A stretch of 64,000 nucleotides of DNA from Ryuthela nishihirai (GCA_038380435.1 JAWZYU010000018.1:51299751-51363750), one strand, 5' to 3'. Shown: positions 1 through 11,251, counted from the first letter of the stretch. Numbers and translations: made by a program. Notes: generated by a model not told the origin, from the sequence alone.

Positions 1-119
1 CCGCTGGACATGTTTGTAAATACGCCTGGTTACGTAAATACATAATTAATTACTTTGAACTCACTATTTCGAATAATATTATCAAATATAAGTAGTAAAT
101 GTTTATTATTCTGATTTGT

Positions 120-293
120 ATAGAATTCAGAAAAAATATCTGACAACGAGTTTTTAGAAATTAGTATTCTGGCAACCTTCGTGAACTGTACACGAAGGTT
201 GCCAGATCACTAATTTTAAAAAAAACTCGTTGCAGATATTTTTTCTGAATTCTCTAATCAACCATAGTGTTCGGAAACTTTTTTGAGCGACTG
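120..293. repeat. Hairpin MITE, copy 1, left end missing
   Basis: This is an inverted-repeat element whose right end, ttttttgagcgactg followed by TA, matches the complete copy at 5406-5617. The centre is a palindrome in which tctggcaaccttcgtg faces cacgaaggttgccaga. The outer 45 bp or so of the left arm are absent. TA flanks and a full-length palindrome suggest a non-autonomous Tc1/mariner-type element. It has no coding capacity. Confidence 0.65.
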
Positions 294-815
294 TACATGG
301 TCACTTTTGTTACTGGTGATGTTTTTAATTAGAGTAAAAAACTAATGCGCAGACATTTCACAAATATATTATGCATGCTTTAATAGGAAAATATGTGTTT
401 AGCTAAAGATTTAATTGCAGTAATAAACTACTCAAATCTTGATTTTATAGAAGTTTTTGTTCAGTATTTAAAGAGTCTTTGAAATATCTGGATCTGGGAA
501 CCGTCGTGTCACGTGACACGACGGTTCCCAGATCACTATTCTAAAAAAATCGCTGCCAGATATTTTTTCTGAATGCTGTAATCAACCATAGTGTTCGGAT
601 ATTTTTTTTGAGCGACTGTACATGGTCACTTTTATTATTGGTGATGTTTTTAGTTTAGAGTAAAAAAATAATGTGCGGACATTTCACTCATATATTATGC
701 ATGCTTTAATAGGAAAATGTGTGTTTAGCTAAAGATTTAATTGCAGTAATAAACTACTTGAATCTTGATTTTATAGAAGCTTTTGTTCAATATTTAAAGA
801 GTCTTTGAAACTGAA
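165..815. repeat. Tandem duplication, period about 325 bp
   Basis: The right half of the MITE and the next 190 bp or so are repeated in direct orientation. The segment after the first MITE end (294-484) recurs after the second (619-812) with scattered substitutions and small indels. Both segments start catggtcactttt and end near gagtctttgaaa. The duplication must postdate the MITE insertion because the MITE end lies inside the unit. Confidence 0.75.
484..618. repeat. Hairpin MITE, copy 2, left arm truncated
   Basis: This is the second copy of the MITE right half, ending gagcgactg then TA. Its central palindrome has tctgggaaccgtcgtg facing cacgacggttcccaga. It differs from copy 1 at two positions in each arm, and the changes in the two arms are complementary. 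Confidence 0.65.
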
Positions 816-2148
816 ACGTTAGCAAGTTATCTCGTTCTGCAAAAAAAATTCCAAATTGGGGAAAATTTAACTAATCAGTACTCGATCTACTGAAAATATA
901 GCTACATATCTTGTTAAAGTTTCCATAGCGGTTATTGCTTTCGTTTAACCTTTTTAAATTCTCATCCAAATCAATTATTTTCGTATTAATTATTTTCGAA
1001 TTCAAATTAATTATTTTCGTAATTACATTGCTGCTGTTAGGTATTCGCATTTCTGTAACTACCCAAAGAATGCTGTTGAAAACCGAGATTTTACGAGATT
1101 TGATTGCTATCTCATTATAAATATATTTTTTCGTTTTTTCCTTGTTAAATTCTTTCATACAAATCTTATTTAAGAAGTTACTTAACTGTGTATATGAGTT
1201 ACTCTTGACCTGCCGTTCAGTGTATAATACTAATGCATAGAGCATTGTTCAACATTTTTTAACATGGCGAGATAGATTTTTCCATTATAAACCCACGATT
1301 TACTATCATTTTGAATCAAGTAACATTTCTTTTAACATGCCATGACAAAAATTAAAACTCTGGCCACGATACTATATAATCATATATATTCAGGCCACAA
1401 AACAAAATTAATTACAAGAAGAATTTATTAAACGATTGAACATTATAACAAATAAAAACCTATATTATTTTAAAATCTAATGGACGAAACCTGTCAGTTC
1501 CTCATACAATGCAAATCAAATAGTTCAAATAACGGTTCAAATATAAGGATACGGAACACTAAGTTTTAGGCTCGCCATTACACAAGTGAAAATCAAAATC
1601 ATTCCTTCACACGCACAAACTCACATACTACTTTCAACTACTGTGCTCAACGCATCACTGATATTTCGATACCTTTAATAGAATGAAGTGAATTTTTTAT
1701 AAGTGACAGAGTACAACATCTCTCTGAAGCAAAAACAGAAACCTTAACTAAATTTTAAGTTCTACAGAAGTGCTTTAAAGGAAATTAATGAACAGTTGAT
1801 AGCTTTAATTCGTCTGATTTTGATCCTGTTTTTTAGAAAAATTATGTAATCAGTTATTTGGCGAGATATTTTAAATATGTGAATGCACAATTGAAATTCG
1901 TAATGAATAAGTAACTAATTATAACAACTTAGTCATCATCTTGCTACCAATGATTTCATCCATAAACATGTACTGAATTGCTGTGGCCATTATTTCTAAT
2001 TCTCTATACTAGCCGTAGTCACTATTTCTCTTCACCTCTCAAGGGAGTGCCAACAAAAATCATCATGCATGTTACCTTTGGCACGCGTGTCATAAGATCG
2101 CCATCGCTACTATGAAGGCATCAACCTGAGTTTTGTTGTTAAAGGTAT
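816..2148. other. No gene recognised
   Basis: A+T-rich sequence. The one ORF over 120 codons (871-1245, minus strand) is Lys/Asn/Ile-rich and partly built from a short repeat around aattattttcg at 975-1020. I do not recognise it and do not call it a gene. Confidence 0.5.
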
Positions 2149-2320
2149 TGGGTTGGTGGTGGCTCAGTCTGTGAAGTGCCAGGCTCATAATCTGAATTTA
2201 CCAGGTTCGAGTCCTACCTGGGTCAGCGTTGAGATTTATCTCCGCAAAACTCCCCGCCCTGCCCTTTGTCAATAGGGGGACACCGATCGGCTTGGAAAGG
2301 CCGCCGTCCGTCAAATGACA

Positions 2321-2433
2321 TAACATTTGTTATGTTATTCTATAGCATGCGCAATGTATGGCTTTCATGCACGTGGGTATATGCATGAAAAGCCATACAC
2401 TGTGCATGCTATAGAATAACAGAACAAATGTTA
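2321..2433. repeat. Imperfect 113-bp palindrome inside SINE A
   Basis: The arm beginning taacatttgtt at 2321 is mirrored by aacaaatgtta ending at 2433. Each arm is about 51 bp around a short centre. The right arm still resembles the normal SINE A text at this place (gccatacactgtgcatg against gccataccctgtgcacg). The left arm may therefore be an inverted duplicate of SINE sequence rather than a foreign MITE. Confidence 0.6.
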
Positions 2434-2545
2434 TAGACCATGTTGGATGGCCTTGACGGGAACTACCATCTGTATCCTAACAGCTACCCAGTGGTTTCCC
2501 TTCATCCAACCTTCTCTGAACCTTTGCGGTCCTTATCATCTGATC

Positions 2546-2867
2546 ACTAAGTACATTGTATGTAAAAAAAGTTGCAGCTCCTAGTAAAACAGTTTGTACT
2601 TATTTACATACCTGTAATAAGCATCGGAAGGAACTTCAGGTCATGGTCCGTGTGAAGCCACGGTCGCACGTCAGAGGACACGTCAAGGCACGGTCGCACG
2701 TCAGAGGACATGTCAAGGCACGGTCGCACGTCAAAGGACACGTCAAGGCACGGTCGCACGTCAGAGGACACGTCAAGGCACGGTCGCACGTCAGAGGACA
2801 CGTCAAGGCACGGTCGCACGTCAGAGGATACGTCGACACGGTCCCCCCAGATCCAGCCCTGGATCTT
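2546..2867. repeat. Insertion carrying a 30-bp minisatellite
   Basis: SINE A text is continuous across this block if the block is removed, and similar octamers (ctgatcac, ctgatcat) border it. Six copies of a 30-bp unit containing cacggtcgcacgtcagagg occupy 2659-2838 with very few substitutions. Because 30 is a multiple of three, open frames run through it on both strands. These are artefacts of the repeat. Confidence 0.7.
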
Positions 2868-2930
2868 CTGACCTGATCATTTAGCTCATTAAGCGCACTA
2901 AAATGCCGTTGACAGGTAAAACAACCAAAG

Positions 2931-3497
2931 TAGACCAACGGCTCGGGTCACGTTAGGGTGGGAGGGGGGGGGCGAAGAGTGCTCAGTTAACGTCTTGAAA
3001 ATTCTCATAGGTCATATAGGTCGACACGATCGCTTTTCCTGTTAGTGAACCAATGATATACGAGAATTTTCGAAAGCGTCAACTGCGCAGTCTCATCTTA
3101 GGCTGAATGATTGCCGCCGCTCTGAAAACGGATATTCTCTGATTGTAATTCTTGCGTTACGACACAGTGTGATCGCATTCTAATAATGGATCTGTTGGCT
3201 GTTACGTGACATTGTTCTACACTGATATTGTTGGTCAATTGCGTGAATTAGAATATTCGTGTTTTTGAATTATTCGGGCTTCCGTATGATTTGAAGAAAT
3301 CAATTGAAATATTTAGATTAACGTTGGAATAAAAATAATAAATAAAAAAACATTTTTTCGAAATTTTTTTTCTAAAAACTTTCAAAATGGAAACAAATCG
3401 TTAAATTATTATTATATCATTCATATCCTATTGATTTCAAAATAAAAGGTCTTAATTATTATTTTTTGGTTGGGTTGTATTAATTGTCAGCATGATT
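2931..3497. other. No gene recognised
   Basis: Unique-looking sequence with a G run near 2963-2972 and A+T-rich stretches. No coding or repeat family was recognised. Confidence 0.45.
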
Positions 3498-4185
3498 TTT
3501 TTTTTACCTTCACTGGCCAAATGAAGTCACTAGGACTTAATGGCTCAGATGTAGATACAGGAAAGGGTTGAATTGTTTTATCTCTGAGCGGCACTTTTTT
3601 TGCTCACAATGGTCCAAATTGTCAGGTCGCAAGGACTCCGAGGGTTCAGAGCAGGTTTGGAGGGAGGGGAATCATTGGACAGTTGTTACGAGACGGATGG
3701 TCTTTCTCGTAAGGTTTTTTTTTTTTACCTTCACTGGCCAAATGAAGTCACTAGGACTTAATGGCTCAGATGTAGATACAGGAAAGGGTTGAATTGTTTT
3801 ATCTCTGAGCGGCACTTTTTTTGCTCACAATGGTCCAAATGGTCAGGTCGCAAGGACTCCGAGGGTTCAGAGCAGGTTTGGAGGGAGGGGAATCATTGGA
3901 CAGTTGTTACGAGACGGATGGTCGTTTCTCGTAAGGTTCACCTAACGTGCTCTTTAACGTGCACAGGTTATGGCTCTCAGGTTCACTTGGCTACGGCTTA
4001 ACGTCCCATCCGACGGACAGTTGCCTTTCCAAGCCCATCAGTGTCCCCTCCTGACCGAGGGAAGTGTGGGAAGTTTTGCGGACATAAGTCTCAACATTCG
4101 CCCAGCTGGGACTCCAATTTGGGAACTGCAGATTACAATCCAGGCGGGATATCTACCATCAACACCACCTCCGAGTGGCATTATT
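3498..4185 (-). mobile_element. SINE A, minus, with 221-bp tandem duplication of its tail
   Basis: SINE A runs in reverse from its tail (tctgagcggcacttttttt) to a decayed tRNA-like head near 4150. The first part, with an adjoining stretch starting tttaccttcactggcc, is present twice in direct tandem: 3502-3722 and 3723-3942. Both copies start at a long T run. The 221-bp offset is exact and the copies are almost identical, so the duplication is young relative to the decay of the SINE. Confidence 0.7.
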
Positions 4186-5149
4186 TTTTTTGGCTCACAA
4201 CTGAAATTCTAGGTCCCAAAAAGGAAGTTTTTTAGAATTGAACAGTGGAAAAGTAGGCCCATGACGCTGTTTAGGGGACATTAAAACGGATTTTTCTTTT
4301 TGGTTTAATTAGGATCACAGGAATTTCTTTCCGAATAAGAAAAGGATCGCAGAAATTCGCTAGATTTTGCCTTATTTTCAGCGATCATTCTCGATCGGAA
4401 TACTTTAATAGGATATGTTTTTTACCTATATATTTTCTTATAGACATCTATTTCGTGAATTTCAGTTGACAATTAAAAATTAGCTGATTGTGAGTTAGTG
4501 CGTGACAAAGGATGACGCTAATTACGACCATCATGCAAAGTTGTAAAAGCTCTGAAAATCTGCACTTAGGGGTAATTCAGATCGTAGTTCTCGGGAGAAA
4601 AAATCCGAAATTCGATCTTCGACCTGTCCTTCAAAGTCAGAGAGAGGTGAAGCAGAGATCAAAGCTTGACGTAAAAGTGCTAGAAATGTGAATATTGGTA
4701 TATAGGAGTACTTCGGATCACAGATCCCAGAAGCTTTAAAAATCTCGGATTCTTTGTGTGTTGGGGCTTCGAGATCAAAAATTAAATTTTAATTTACCAC
4801 TTTTAGAGAGTTAATTTGATGCCTACGGGCAAGGACGTACCTAGAATTTAGTTCGGGGCGGTCTGAGAATAAGCCCTGAGTAGAGTTTCCCAGTTACTAA
4901 AACATTCCACCGAACAGGAAAGATTAAAATGATATTCTATATGAGATTTTATAATTGTTGTTTTAACATATTTTTAGTGTCAGAATAACATATGGGGCTA
5001 AGATAAATTTGTATAAAACTTCCAACTGTTATTGTTCAATTTTTTTTTAATATTTTTAAACTGAACGAAATAAAGACAATTGTTTTGGAGTTCAAAGCAG
5101 ATAGACGAGTTCGATATTTAGTAGAAGACGACAGGGTTCTCAGCGGGCT
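4186..5149. other. No gene recognised
   Basis: No ORF or recognised repeat. Scattered short phrases (cggatcacagatccc, gggcaaggacgtacc) hint at old transposon debris that I cannot classify. Confidence 0.4.
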
Positions 5150-6448
5150 TATTTTTATTGAGGGAGGGTGGGTTAATGAAAACCCAGAGATAATGAAAAA
5201 GGAAATTCTACACAATTCATTAATAATATTATTTCACAAATATTTTTGCAATTTTTTTTTGTAGTTCGTTTTTCAAACGAACTAATGTCATCATTTTGTT
5301 TGTTTTATCTGTCTGTACACTTTCATCTTTTTAGTTTTAACAGATTAATTTAAAATTCCTGTTGAATTGGATGGGTATTGATGACACCCCGTAGGCAGGG
5401 ACGTACAGTCGCTCAAAAAAGTATCCGCACGCTATGGTTGATTACAGAATTCAGAAAAAATATCTGGCAACAATTTTTTTTAGAAATTAGTGGTCTGGCA
5501 ACTTTCGTGTACGTACACGAAGGTTGCCAGATTTTTAATTTCGAAAAAAATCGTTGCCAGATATTTTTTCTAAATTCTGTAATCAAACAGAGTGTTCGGA
5601 TATTTTTTGAGCGACTGTACCTCCCCTGCCTACGAGGATATTTCTTGTCGTAGATCTTAGAAAGCTTATGAAAAATTGGATCCGACGTCTCCATTTAGAG
5701 GTCATATTTCAGTCAAACTGTAATAATAATAATAACTACACCTAACAGAAACGTGGAATATCATGTACAGGGGTATTCGAGTCCTGCATCTCTGAAGAGT
5801 TGCGAAATTCTGGATACACCAATCCGTTGAAGTCGACCAGAGGTCGAATTTCGATCCACGTGGGAGTTTGAAATTCCAAATGATGTCTGCTGGTTTCTAC
5901 ATCTTAGAAACGGCACTGTATTTCTGATCCTTCGAATACCTCGAGTTTGTCTATGTATCTATCTGCTAGTAAGTGAATTGGTGTGTCGAGTTATTTATGG
6001 TCGTAGAACTCAGGACGGTTAAGAAATTTCCGTTACGGTTTTGTGTTCAAGGTCACATAAGGGTCGATTGGGTTGTTTTACCTATGATCGGAACTTTTGA
6101 GCGGCCTATTTAACGGCCTCTAACGATAGAAATTCAAACTACGAAAATTCAAAAGCTTTTCACAGTTCGCAGGCACTATTAACACCTTTGGAAGATTCTG
6201 AAAGGCGAATCGTATGATTTACCTATCCAATTCAAAAAGAATTTTAAATTTATCTCTTAAAACAAAAAAGTTGAATGTCTACAGACGGAGAAAACAAACA
6301 ACAAAACGATGACATGAGCTCGTTTTTTAAAAGAACTACAAAAAAATTGTGAAATATTTTTTTAAATAATATTTTTACTGAATTGTAGAATTTTCTATTT
6401 CATTATCTCAGTTTTTATTAACCCACCCTCCCCCAACAAAAATAAGTT
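5150..6448. repeat. Large fold-back element with about 220-bp arms
   Basis: The left arm 5150-5375 (from cttatttttattgaggga to tgttgaattggatgg) is repeated in inverse orientation at 6226-6448, at roughly 80% identity by eye. The loop of about 850 bp (5376-6225) contains the intact hairpin MITE and no coding sequence that I can recognise. This is the layout of a fold-back transposon or a long-TIR non-autonomous element. I could not identify a target duplication. Confidence 0.6.
5406..5617. mobile_element. Hairpin MITE, complete copy, TA-flanked
   Basis: The ends are cagtcgctcaaaaaagta and its inverse, each bordered by TA. Almost the whole 212 bp is one palindrome with a tight core around 5505-5520. 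TA flanks suggest mobilisation by a Tc1/mariner-type transposase. The flanks themselves form a further short inverted repeat (gtaggcaggg at 5391-5400 against cctgcctac at 5626-5634), so the MITE sits at the centre of a second small palindrome. Confidence 0.75.
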
Positions 6449-7541
6449 CCCATTCTTACTGTAATAATCTAGTCCCAATTTTCTCCTTATTTCTATTATA
6501 GATATATTAAAATAGTAAAATAATATTATATAAAAATGTATAAAAATATATTTTATTACATATATATATATATTATTTTGGCAGGGCAGTGTATATCAAA
6601 GAATTTCCAGGTTATGTCAATGGGAATCTAACTGCGAAGTTCTGTAACTTCTAAAATGTGTATTTAATGGAACAAATGTGACTGAGAATAAAATAAAGAA
6701 CATGATCAAATCTGCATATTTAAATCTTGATTTTCAACACTATTCGTTCATTACTTAACTAGAAGATGTAATATTTCAAAACAGTAATAAATAAAACTAA
6801 ACTAATAAATATTGTTCCAAACCAAGGAATAAAATAAATCTTCATTTTTAAAAGTTTGCGTAATGATTTAATTAATATTTAATTCTTTTATAGGGCAGTA
6901 TAATATCCTTATTAAACTGCACCGAATTGGTTGCTTCATTTTCTCTGGACTTCCCAAATAAAAACAAACCCCTTCTTATCCTAAGACCTAGTTCCCGTTT
7001 TACCCTTACACATGTTCGCTTTCAAAAATGCAGCACTTGTGCTGCAAATGCTTTTTTGGTTTATATATAATAAACCGAAAAACCGCAACCGTATCTTCCA
7101 ACCCACTATCCTTTCAGAAGTAGATGACACCCAATAATAAGTTGGTCCTCTGGTTCACTTTCAGCCGTATTGCGTCTGGCCGTCTTCTCCATAGCTGGCC
7201 AAGTTCGGGCAGGGCAATCTCATTTCCTTTCTCGTAATAGAGACCTACGTTATTTCCGCTTCTGGCGAAGTCTATTTTTAAGTCAATTCTTTCCGGGATT
7301 TTTCAGTGTTCCAATGACTTGCGGCTGCAAACAAGCAGTAGAAATGGTTTAATGTAATGTTACAATAGGAGCGCAAATAAGAATGCACAAGGAAAAAAAT
7401 GGATGTGAGGATTGGAAAAGTAGCAGCTGGAAAAAAATATCCACATGCGATATGTTATCCTTCTATAGTTTTCAAAGAGAAAGCAGTTCGTAATTGTTCG
7501 ATTTTAGTTTTCTTCAAAAGCGAATGGACATTCCAACCAAT
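6449..7541. other. No gene recognised
   Basis: A+T-rich sequence, including a TA-repeat run around 6558-6575. Two related short phrases (gcagggcagtgtata near 6583, agggcagtataat near 6892) may be element ends, but nothing connects them to a family. Confidence 0.4.
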
Positions 7542-7995
7542 GTGAGGGAGGGATTGGCTCAGTGGGTAGAGAGCCGTAATCGGCAGTTCGCAGGTTCGAC
7601 TCCCACCTGGGTCAGCGTTGATATTTATCTCCGCAAAATTCCCCCGCCCTGCCCAAGGTCAGTAGGGAACACCGATGGCCTTGGAAAGGAATTCAGCTAT
7701 CCCTCGGGTAGGCGTTAAGCCGTGGCCCCATCTGCGGGAGATCTGTGGCTGGCCATGACGGGGGCTACCATCTGTGGCTGGGTCTACGGGGCCATCTGTG
7801 GCCATCACGGCTTAACGGCATTCACGGCATCTACCATTTGTGGCCATCACGGGGTCTACCCCATCTGTGGCTGGCCATGACGGGGGCTACCATCTGTCTC
7901 CCAAAACAGCTGTTCCAATGGGTCCCCCCATTTAGCCCATCGCGTGCAAAAAAAAAAGTGGCGCTCAGTTGTAATAAGATCAAACCAACCGTTTC
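7542..7995 (+). mobile_element. SINE A with internal repeat expansion
   Basis: The tRNA-like head (ggctcagtgggtagagagcc, B box ggttcgactcc) leads into the SINE A body and the tail (gtgcaaaaaaaaaagtgg). Between about 7740 and 7890 the phrase around catctgtggctggccatgac is repeated several times, in complete and degraded form. This makes the copy longer than the 395-bp reference at 51052-51446. Confidence 0.8.
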
Positions 7996-8101
7996 TTCCA
8001 ACTAGTGAGAGCTTTTAACCTCTGGGTTTTACTAACTAATATCAGAAGGGCAATGCCTGTCGCTGGAATCACGGGACTCAACTCATATTATGGAGCACCC
8101 A

Positions 8102-8476
8102 TTTCTGATCGACACTTTTTTGCACACAATGAGCTAAACAGCCAGGTCACAAGGACCCTAAAGGCTCAGGGAAGGTTGGGGGAAGGGCGTGCACTAAGCA
8201 GCTGTTAGGAGGCAGGTGGAAGCCTCCCGTCATGACCATCCAGTGTGTTGTTTCACGTGCACAAGGTATGGATCTCCCGCATGCGATGCCATGGCTTAAC
8301 GTCCCATCCGACGGACGGCTGCCTTTCTTTGACTATCGGTGTCCGCTACTGACCAGGAAAGGGAGGAGAGTTTCGAGGCTGTAAATCTCAACGCTTGACC
8401 AAGGTAGAGCTCGAACCGGGAACTGACGATTAGGAGCTTGGTGCACTACCGACTTAGCACCCCCCCCCCCGGCCCT
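8102..8476 (-). mobile_element. SINE A, minus strand
   Basis: Reverse-oriented SINE A from its tail (cacttttttgcacacaatg) through the body (cttaacgtcccatccgacgg) to a worn tRNA-like head near 8400-8460 ending in a C run. Many substitutions show that it is old. Confidence 0.75.
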
Positions 8477-8550
8477 CGTACCTAAAATAAAAGTATTCTA
8501 TGCTCCAAAACGTTTTCCTGACACTTCCATATTATTATGTGAATAGAAAG

Positions 8551-9178
8551 TAACATTCAGAGCTCCCTAAATTTGAAAATGATTTTTTTTACGGGAAAAC
8601 GTCATTCGAGATAAATTGAAGATTCCCTCAAATCTTTCTAATTCTCGATTTTCAACACTTTTCCTCAAATTTTTACAGTTATTAAGTTGGATACGTTTAA
8701 GAGCAAACTCTGCTCTTAAATTCGTTCTAAAAATTTTCGTATGAAGGTAATCATACCCTCTGCACGTTAAAGAACGCGCTGGATGGCCTTGACAGGAGAC
8801 TACGTCCTATCTCCGAACTATCCAGTGGGTCCCCTCCTTTAACCTTCTCGGGGCAAGGGAAGGGGATCCGCTGAATATTAATTACTGGACTGATAATTAA
8901 TTAACTGCAAGAATCATTACACCAACATCTAAATTTGCATTTATTTAAGTAAGCGGCTTGTTGTAACAAATATAATTTGTGTTTTGGCTTTTGGAAGTAA
9001 ATTGTTATGTTCGGTGACGCTGATTTTAAATGCTTTGGGCTCCAAAACTCTTTAAATATCAAAAGAATATTGCTGAAAATTGAGCTTTAGAGAGATTTGA
9101 ATGAGATCCTTAATTTATACTCAGTGACATTTTCCAGAAAAAATATTATTTTTACATTTAGGGATCTCTGAATATGAC
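8551..9178. repeat. Inverted-repeat element, family seen again at 30450-30893
   Basis: The left part (cattcagagctccctaaa, then a stretch around ctcaaatctttctaattct) reappears inverted at the right end (tttagggatctctgaata, agagagatttgaatgagat). A related element with the same internal phrases (aattgttatg..cg.tgctg) lies in TRAPPC4 intron 1. No ORF. A fragment of SINE A is inserted at 8758-8862. Class unknown. Confidence 0.5.
8758..8862 (+). mobile_element. SINE A fragment
   Basis: Matches the second half of SINE A (gcacgttaaagaacgcgctg, ggatggccttgac, cagtgggtcccctcc). It has neither tRNA head nor tail and lies within the inverted-repeat element. Confidence 0.65.
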
Positions 9179-9276
9179 TCTCCATTCGCATAACATGCAA
9201 ATGTCGGAAAACGTTTTGTAATATCGCATATATCGATTGGGAGTTATTTTAATTTCTAGATATGCGTATGCGTATA

Positions 9277-10742
9277 CACTGCTCGACATTGAAAGTGCCC
9301 CACCCAGAAGAACATGTACAAACATGCAAATAGAAGGGTGGGTGTGAGCAGTTGAGATGTGCAAATGGTGATAATCCAGAGCGAATGACGTGTGTGGCTC
9401 AAGAGAAAAGGTGCAAGAAGAAACAGGGATGGTATTGTGTTTATGCAGGTGGAAGTTGTGCGAAAGGTTGAGATTCGGTGCTGGAACGGTTGAGATTAGA
9501 ATTCTGCTTAGAAATTGTTCAGCGAAGGACGAAAATGCCTGGTACACGCCATCATCATGTTTATTAGCATTTAGATGCATTTGAGAGAGATGAATTATAA
9601 ACCTATGTGAAGCTGGATGGACTACAGATTGTGTCGCTGTCCATGTTCATCGGGATGCACGAACTGTTGAATGCCGTTGGCAACAGTGGCGAAATGAAGT
9701 CTAGCATGTGTCACAGAGGGAGTGGTACCATCCGACAGACGTCAGCCCTGCTTGATAGGCACATTGTTCGACATGCTCGTTCATCACCCCAGAGCACTGC
9801 AGGCGATATTCAACGGACTGTGTCAGCAACCATGGATGTCCCCACAACCACCTGAATGGTAAACCGAAGGTTACATGAGGCACACCTGTGCTCTGGGCAA
9901 CCATTACGTCCACTGCCATTGACTGTAAACCATCGCAGCGCTCGTCTGGCTTGGTGTCGAAGTCATGCGAACTGGGCCATGAATTGAACACTGTTGTGTT
10001 TAGTGAAGAATCCCATTTTTGTCTGGGAGCTGACTATCGATGGATCCATGTATGGCAAGAGGATGGATCCAGCTTTTGTTCGTGACTCCCACACTACCTG
10101 TCAGCCAGACATAATGGCATGGGATGCTGTTGGATATGACAGCAGGTCACCTCTTATCCGCATCACGGGAACACTGACAGCTGCACGATATGTTATCACG
10201 GTTCTGCAGGCCGTTTCGTTATCGTTCCTGGGAGCATGCAGCAGCCCGTTTTGTTACCGTTTTTGGGAGGCAGGCAGCAGCCCATTTTCCAGCATGACAA
10301 AGCCTGTGTACACTGCTACGATCTCCAGACAATGTTTACAACATGTTCAAGTATTACCGTGGCCAACACGATCTCCAGATATATCCCCAAGAGAAAATCT
10401 GTGGGACCACATTGGACGACGTTTGCAAACCTCTCAACGGCTGGCGCAAAATCTCGATGAGTTATGGGAGCAAGTCAACGCTGCTTGGTGTGCAATTCCT
10501 CAGGACCATATCCGTCAACTGTATGACTCCATGCCACGCCGTATTGCTGCCTGTATTGCCGTTCACGGCGTGCAACCACCTACTGAGGCAGTCACATTGT
10601 GTTGCATGATCTCATCTTCTAATCACTGTAAGTGGTTGCAAATTAGATCATGGTATGCCAATATATATTACTATGTGTGTGCTACATTTCACCCCTATTC
10701 CCTCACTCCTTCTGGTTAGGGCAATTTCAATATCGTGCAGTG
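9277..10742 (+). mobile_element. Tc1-like transposon with decayed transposase
   Basis: Terminal inverted repeats cactgctcgacattgaaa and the inverse of tttcaatatcgtgcagtg are bordered by TA. The transposase is spread over at least three frames. The N-terminal helix-turn-helix part lies at about 9607-9855, the catalytic part at 9994-10600. Recognisable late motifs are LPWPTRSPDISPRENLWDHI, the block with the third catalytic acidic residue, and YDSMPRRIAACI near the C-terminus. In-frame stops after VPTTT and around 9988 and small frameshifts make it non-functional. Length 1466 bp is normal for an autonomous Tc1-like element, so it arrived whole. Confidence 0.88.
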
Positions 10743-11251
10743 TATATATGTATAAGTTCCTTACACATTGTTTCTGTTAAATATTCCAGCATACGAAACT
10801 CCTTAAATAATAAGAGAATATTATTGAATTTTAAGAATTAGCTCCACTAAATGTAGATCTTCTTTTTTGTTTTGTTGTAGCATTTTACCATAAAGTTTAA
10901 TATTTCAAGTTAGAAAGCTTCAAAAGTTAGCATTCTGTTAATAAAATGTGGAAATTCTTTTATATTGTTGTCTAAACATTATATCTATACGTAGGTACTG
11001 AACAGAAAAAACGTTTCATGTTATTTGAATATGGAGTCATATTCAGATATCAGTAACATCTTAAGTAATATTAATATGGACAAAATATGACTATAGTTAT
11101 ACTTGAGGTCTCTATCAAATATCTTTAAATGTAGAATTATTCACAAATAATTGTTCAGTATCCAAATAATTTTGTAAGCTGGAAAATGTACTCAATTAAA
11201 ACCTGAAAAATTATTGCAACATATTAAAATGGAAAAGAAACATTCTGTAAA
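10743..11251. other. No gene recognised
   Basis: A+T-rich sequence. 10770-10850 faintly resembles the internal part of the 8551-9178 inverted-repeat family. Confidence 0.4.

Larger units (their letters stand above)
2150..2930 (+). mobile_element. SINE A (tRNA-derived), interrupted twice
   Basis: The head carries a tRNA-like promoter: A box around tggctcagtctgtgaag and B box ggttcgagtcc at 2204-2214. The SINE A body follows (gatttatctccgcaaaa, then gacaccgatcggcttgg). It is interrupted at 2321-2433 by a palindrome and at about 2546-2867 by a unit carrying a minisatellite. The tail resumes at about 2868 (catttagctc to ggtaaaacaacc). The reference full-length copy is 51052-51446. Confidence 0.75.

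Noticed and set aside
871..1245. 124-codon minus-strand ORF as a gene
   Set aside because: Lys/Asn/Ile-rich, partly made of a short repeat, and not similar to any family I know.
2556..2938. Three overlapping ORFs with His-Val or Thr-Cys repeats
   Set aside because: They are translations of the 30-bp minisatellite in different frames.
5130..6470. Large inverted repeat as a Polinton or Helitron
   Set aside because: No polymerase, integrase or helicase frames between the arms, and the ends lack the required features.
9158..9580. 140-codon minus-strand ORF
   Set aside because: It overlaps the terminal repeat and leader of the Tc1-like element and shows no family features; a chance frame.
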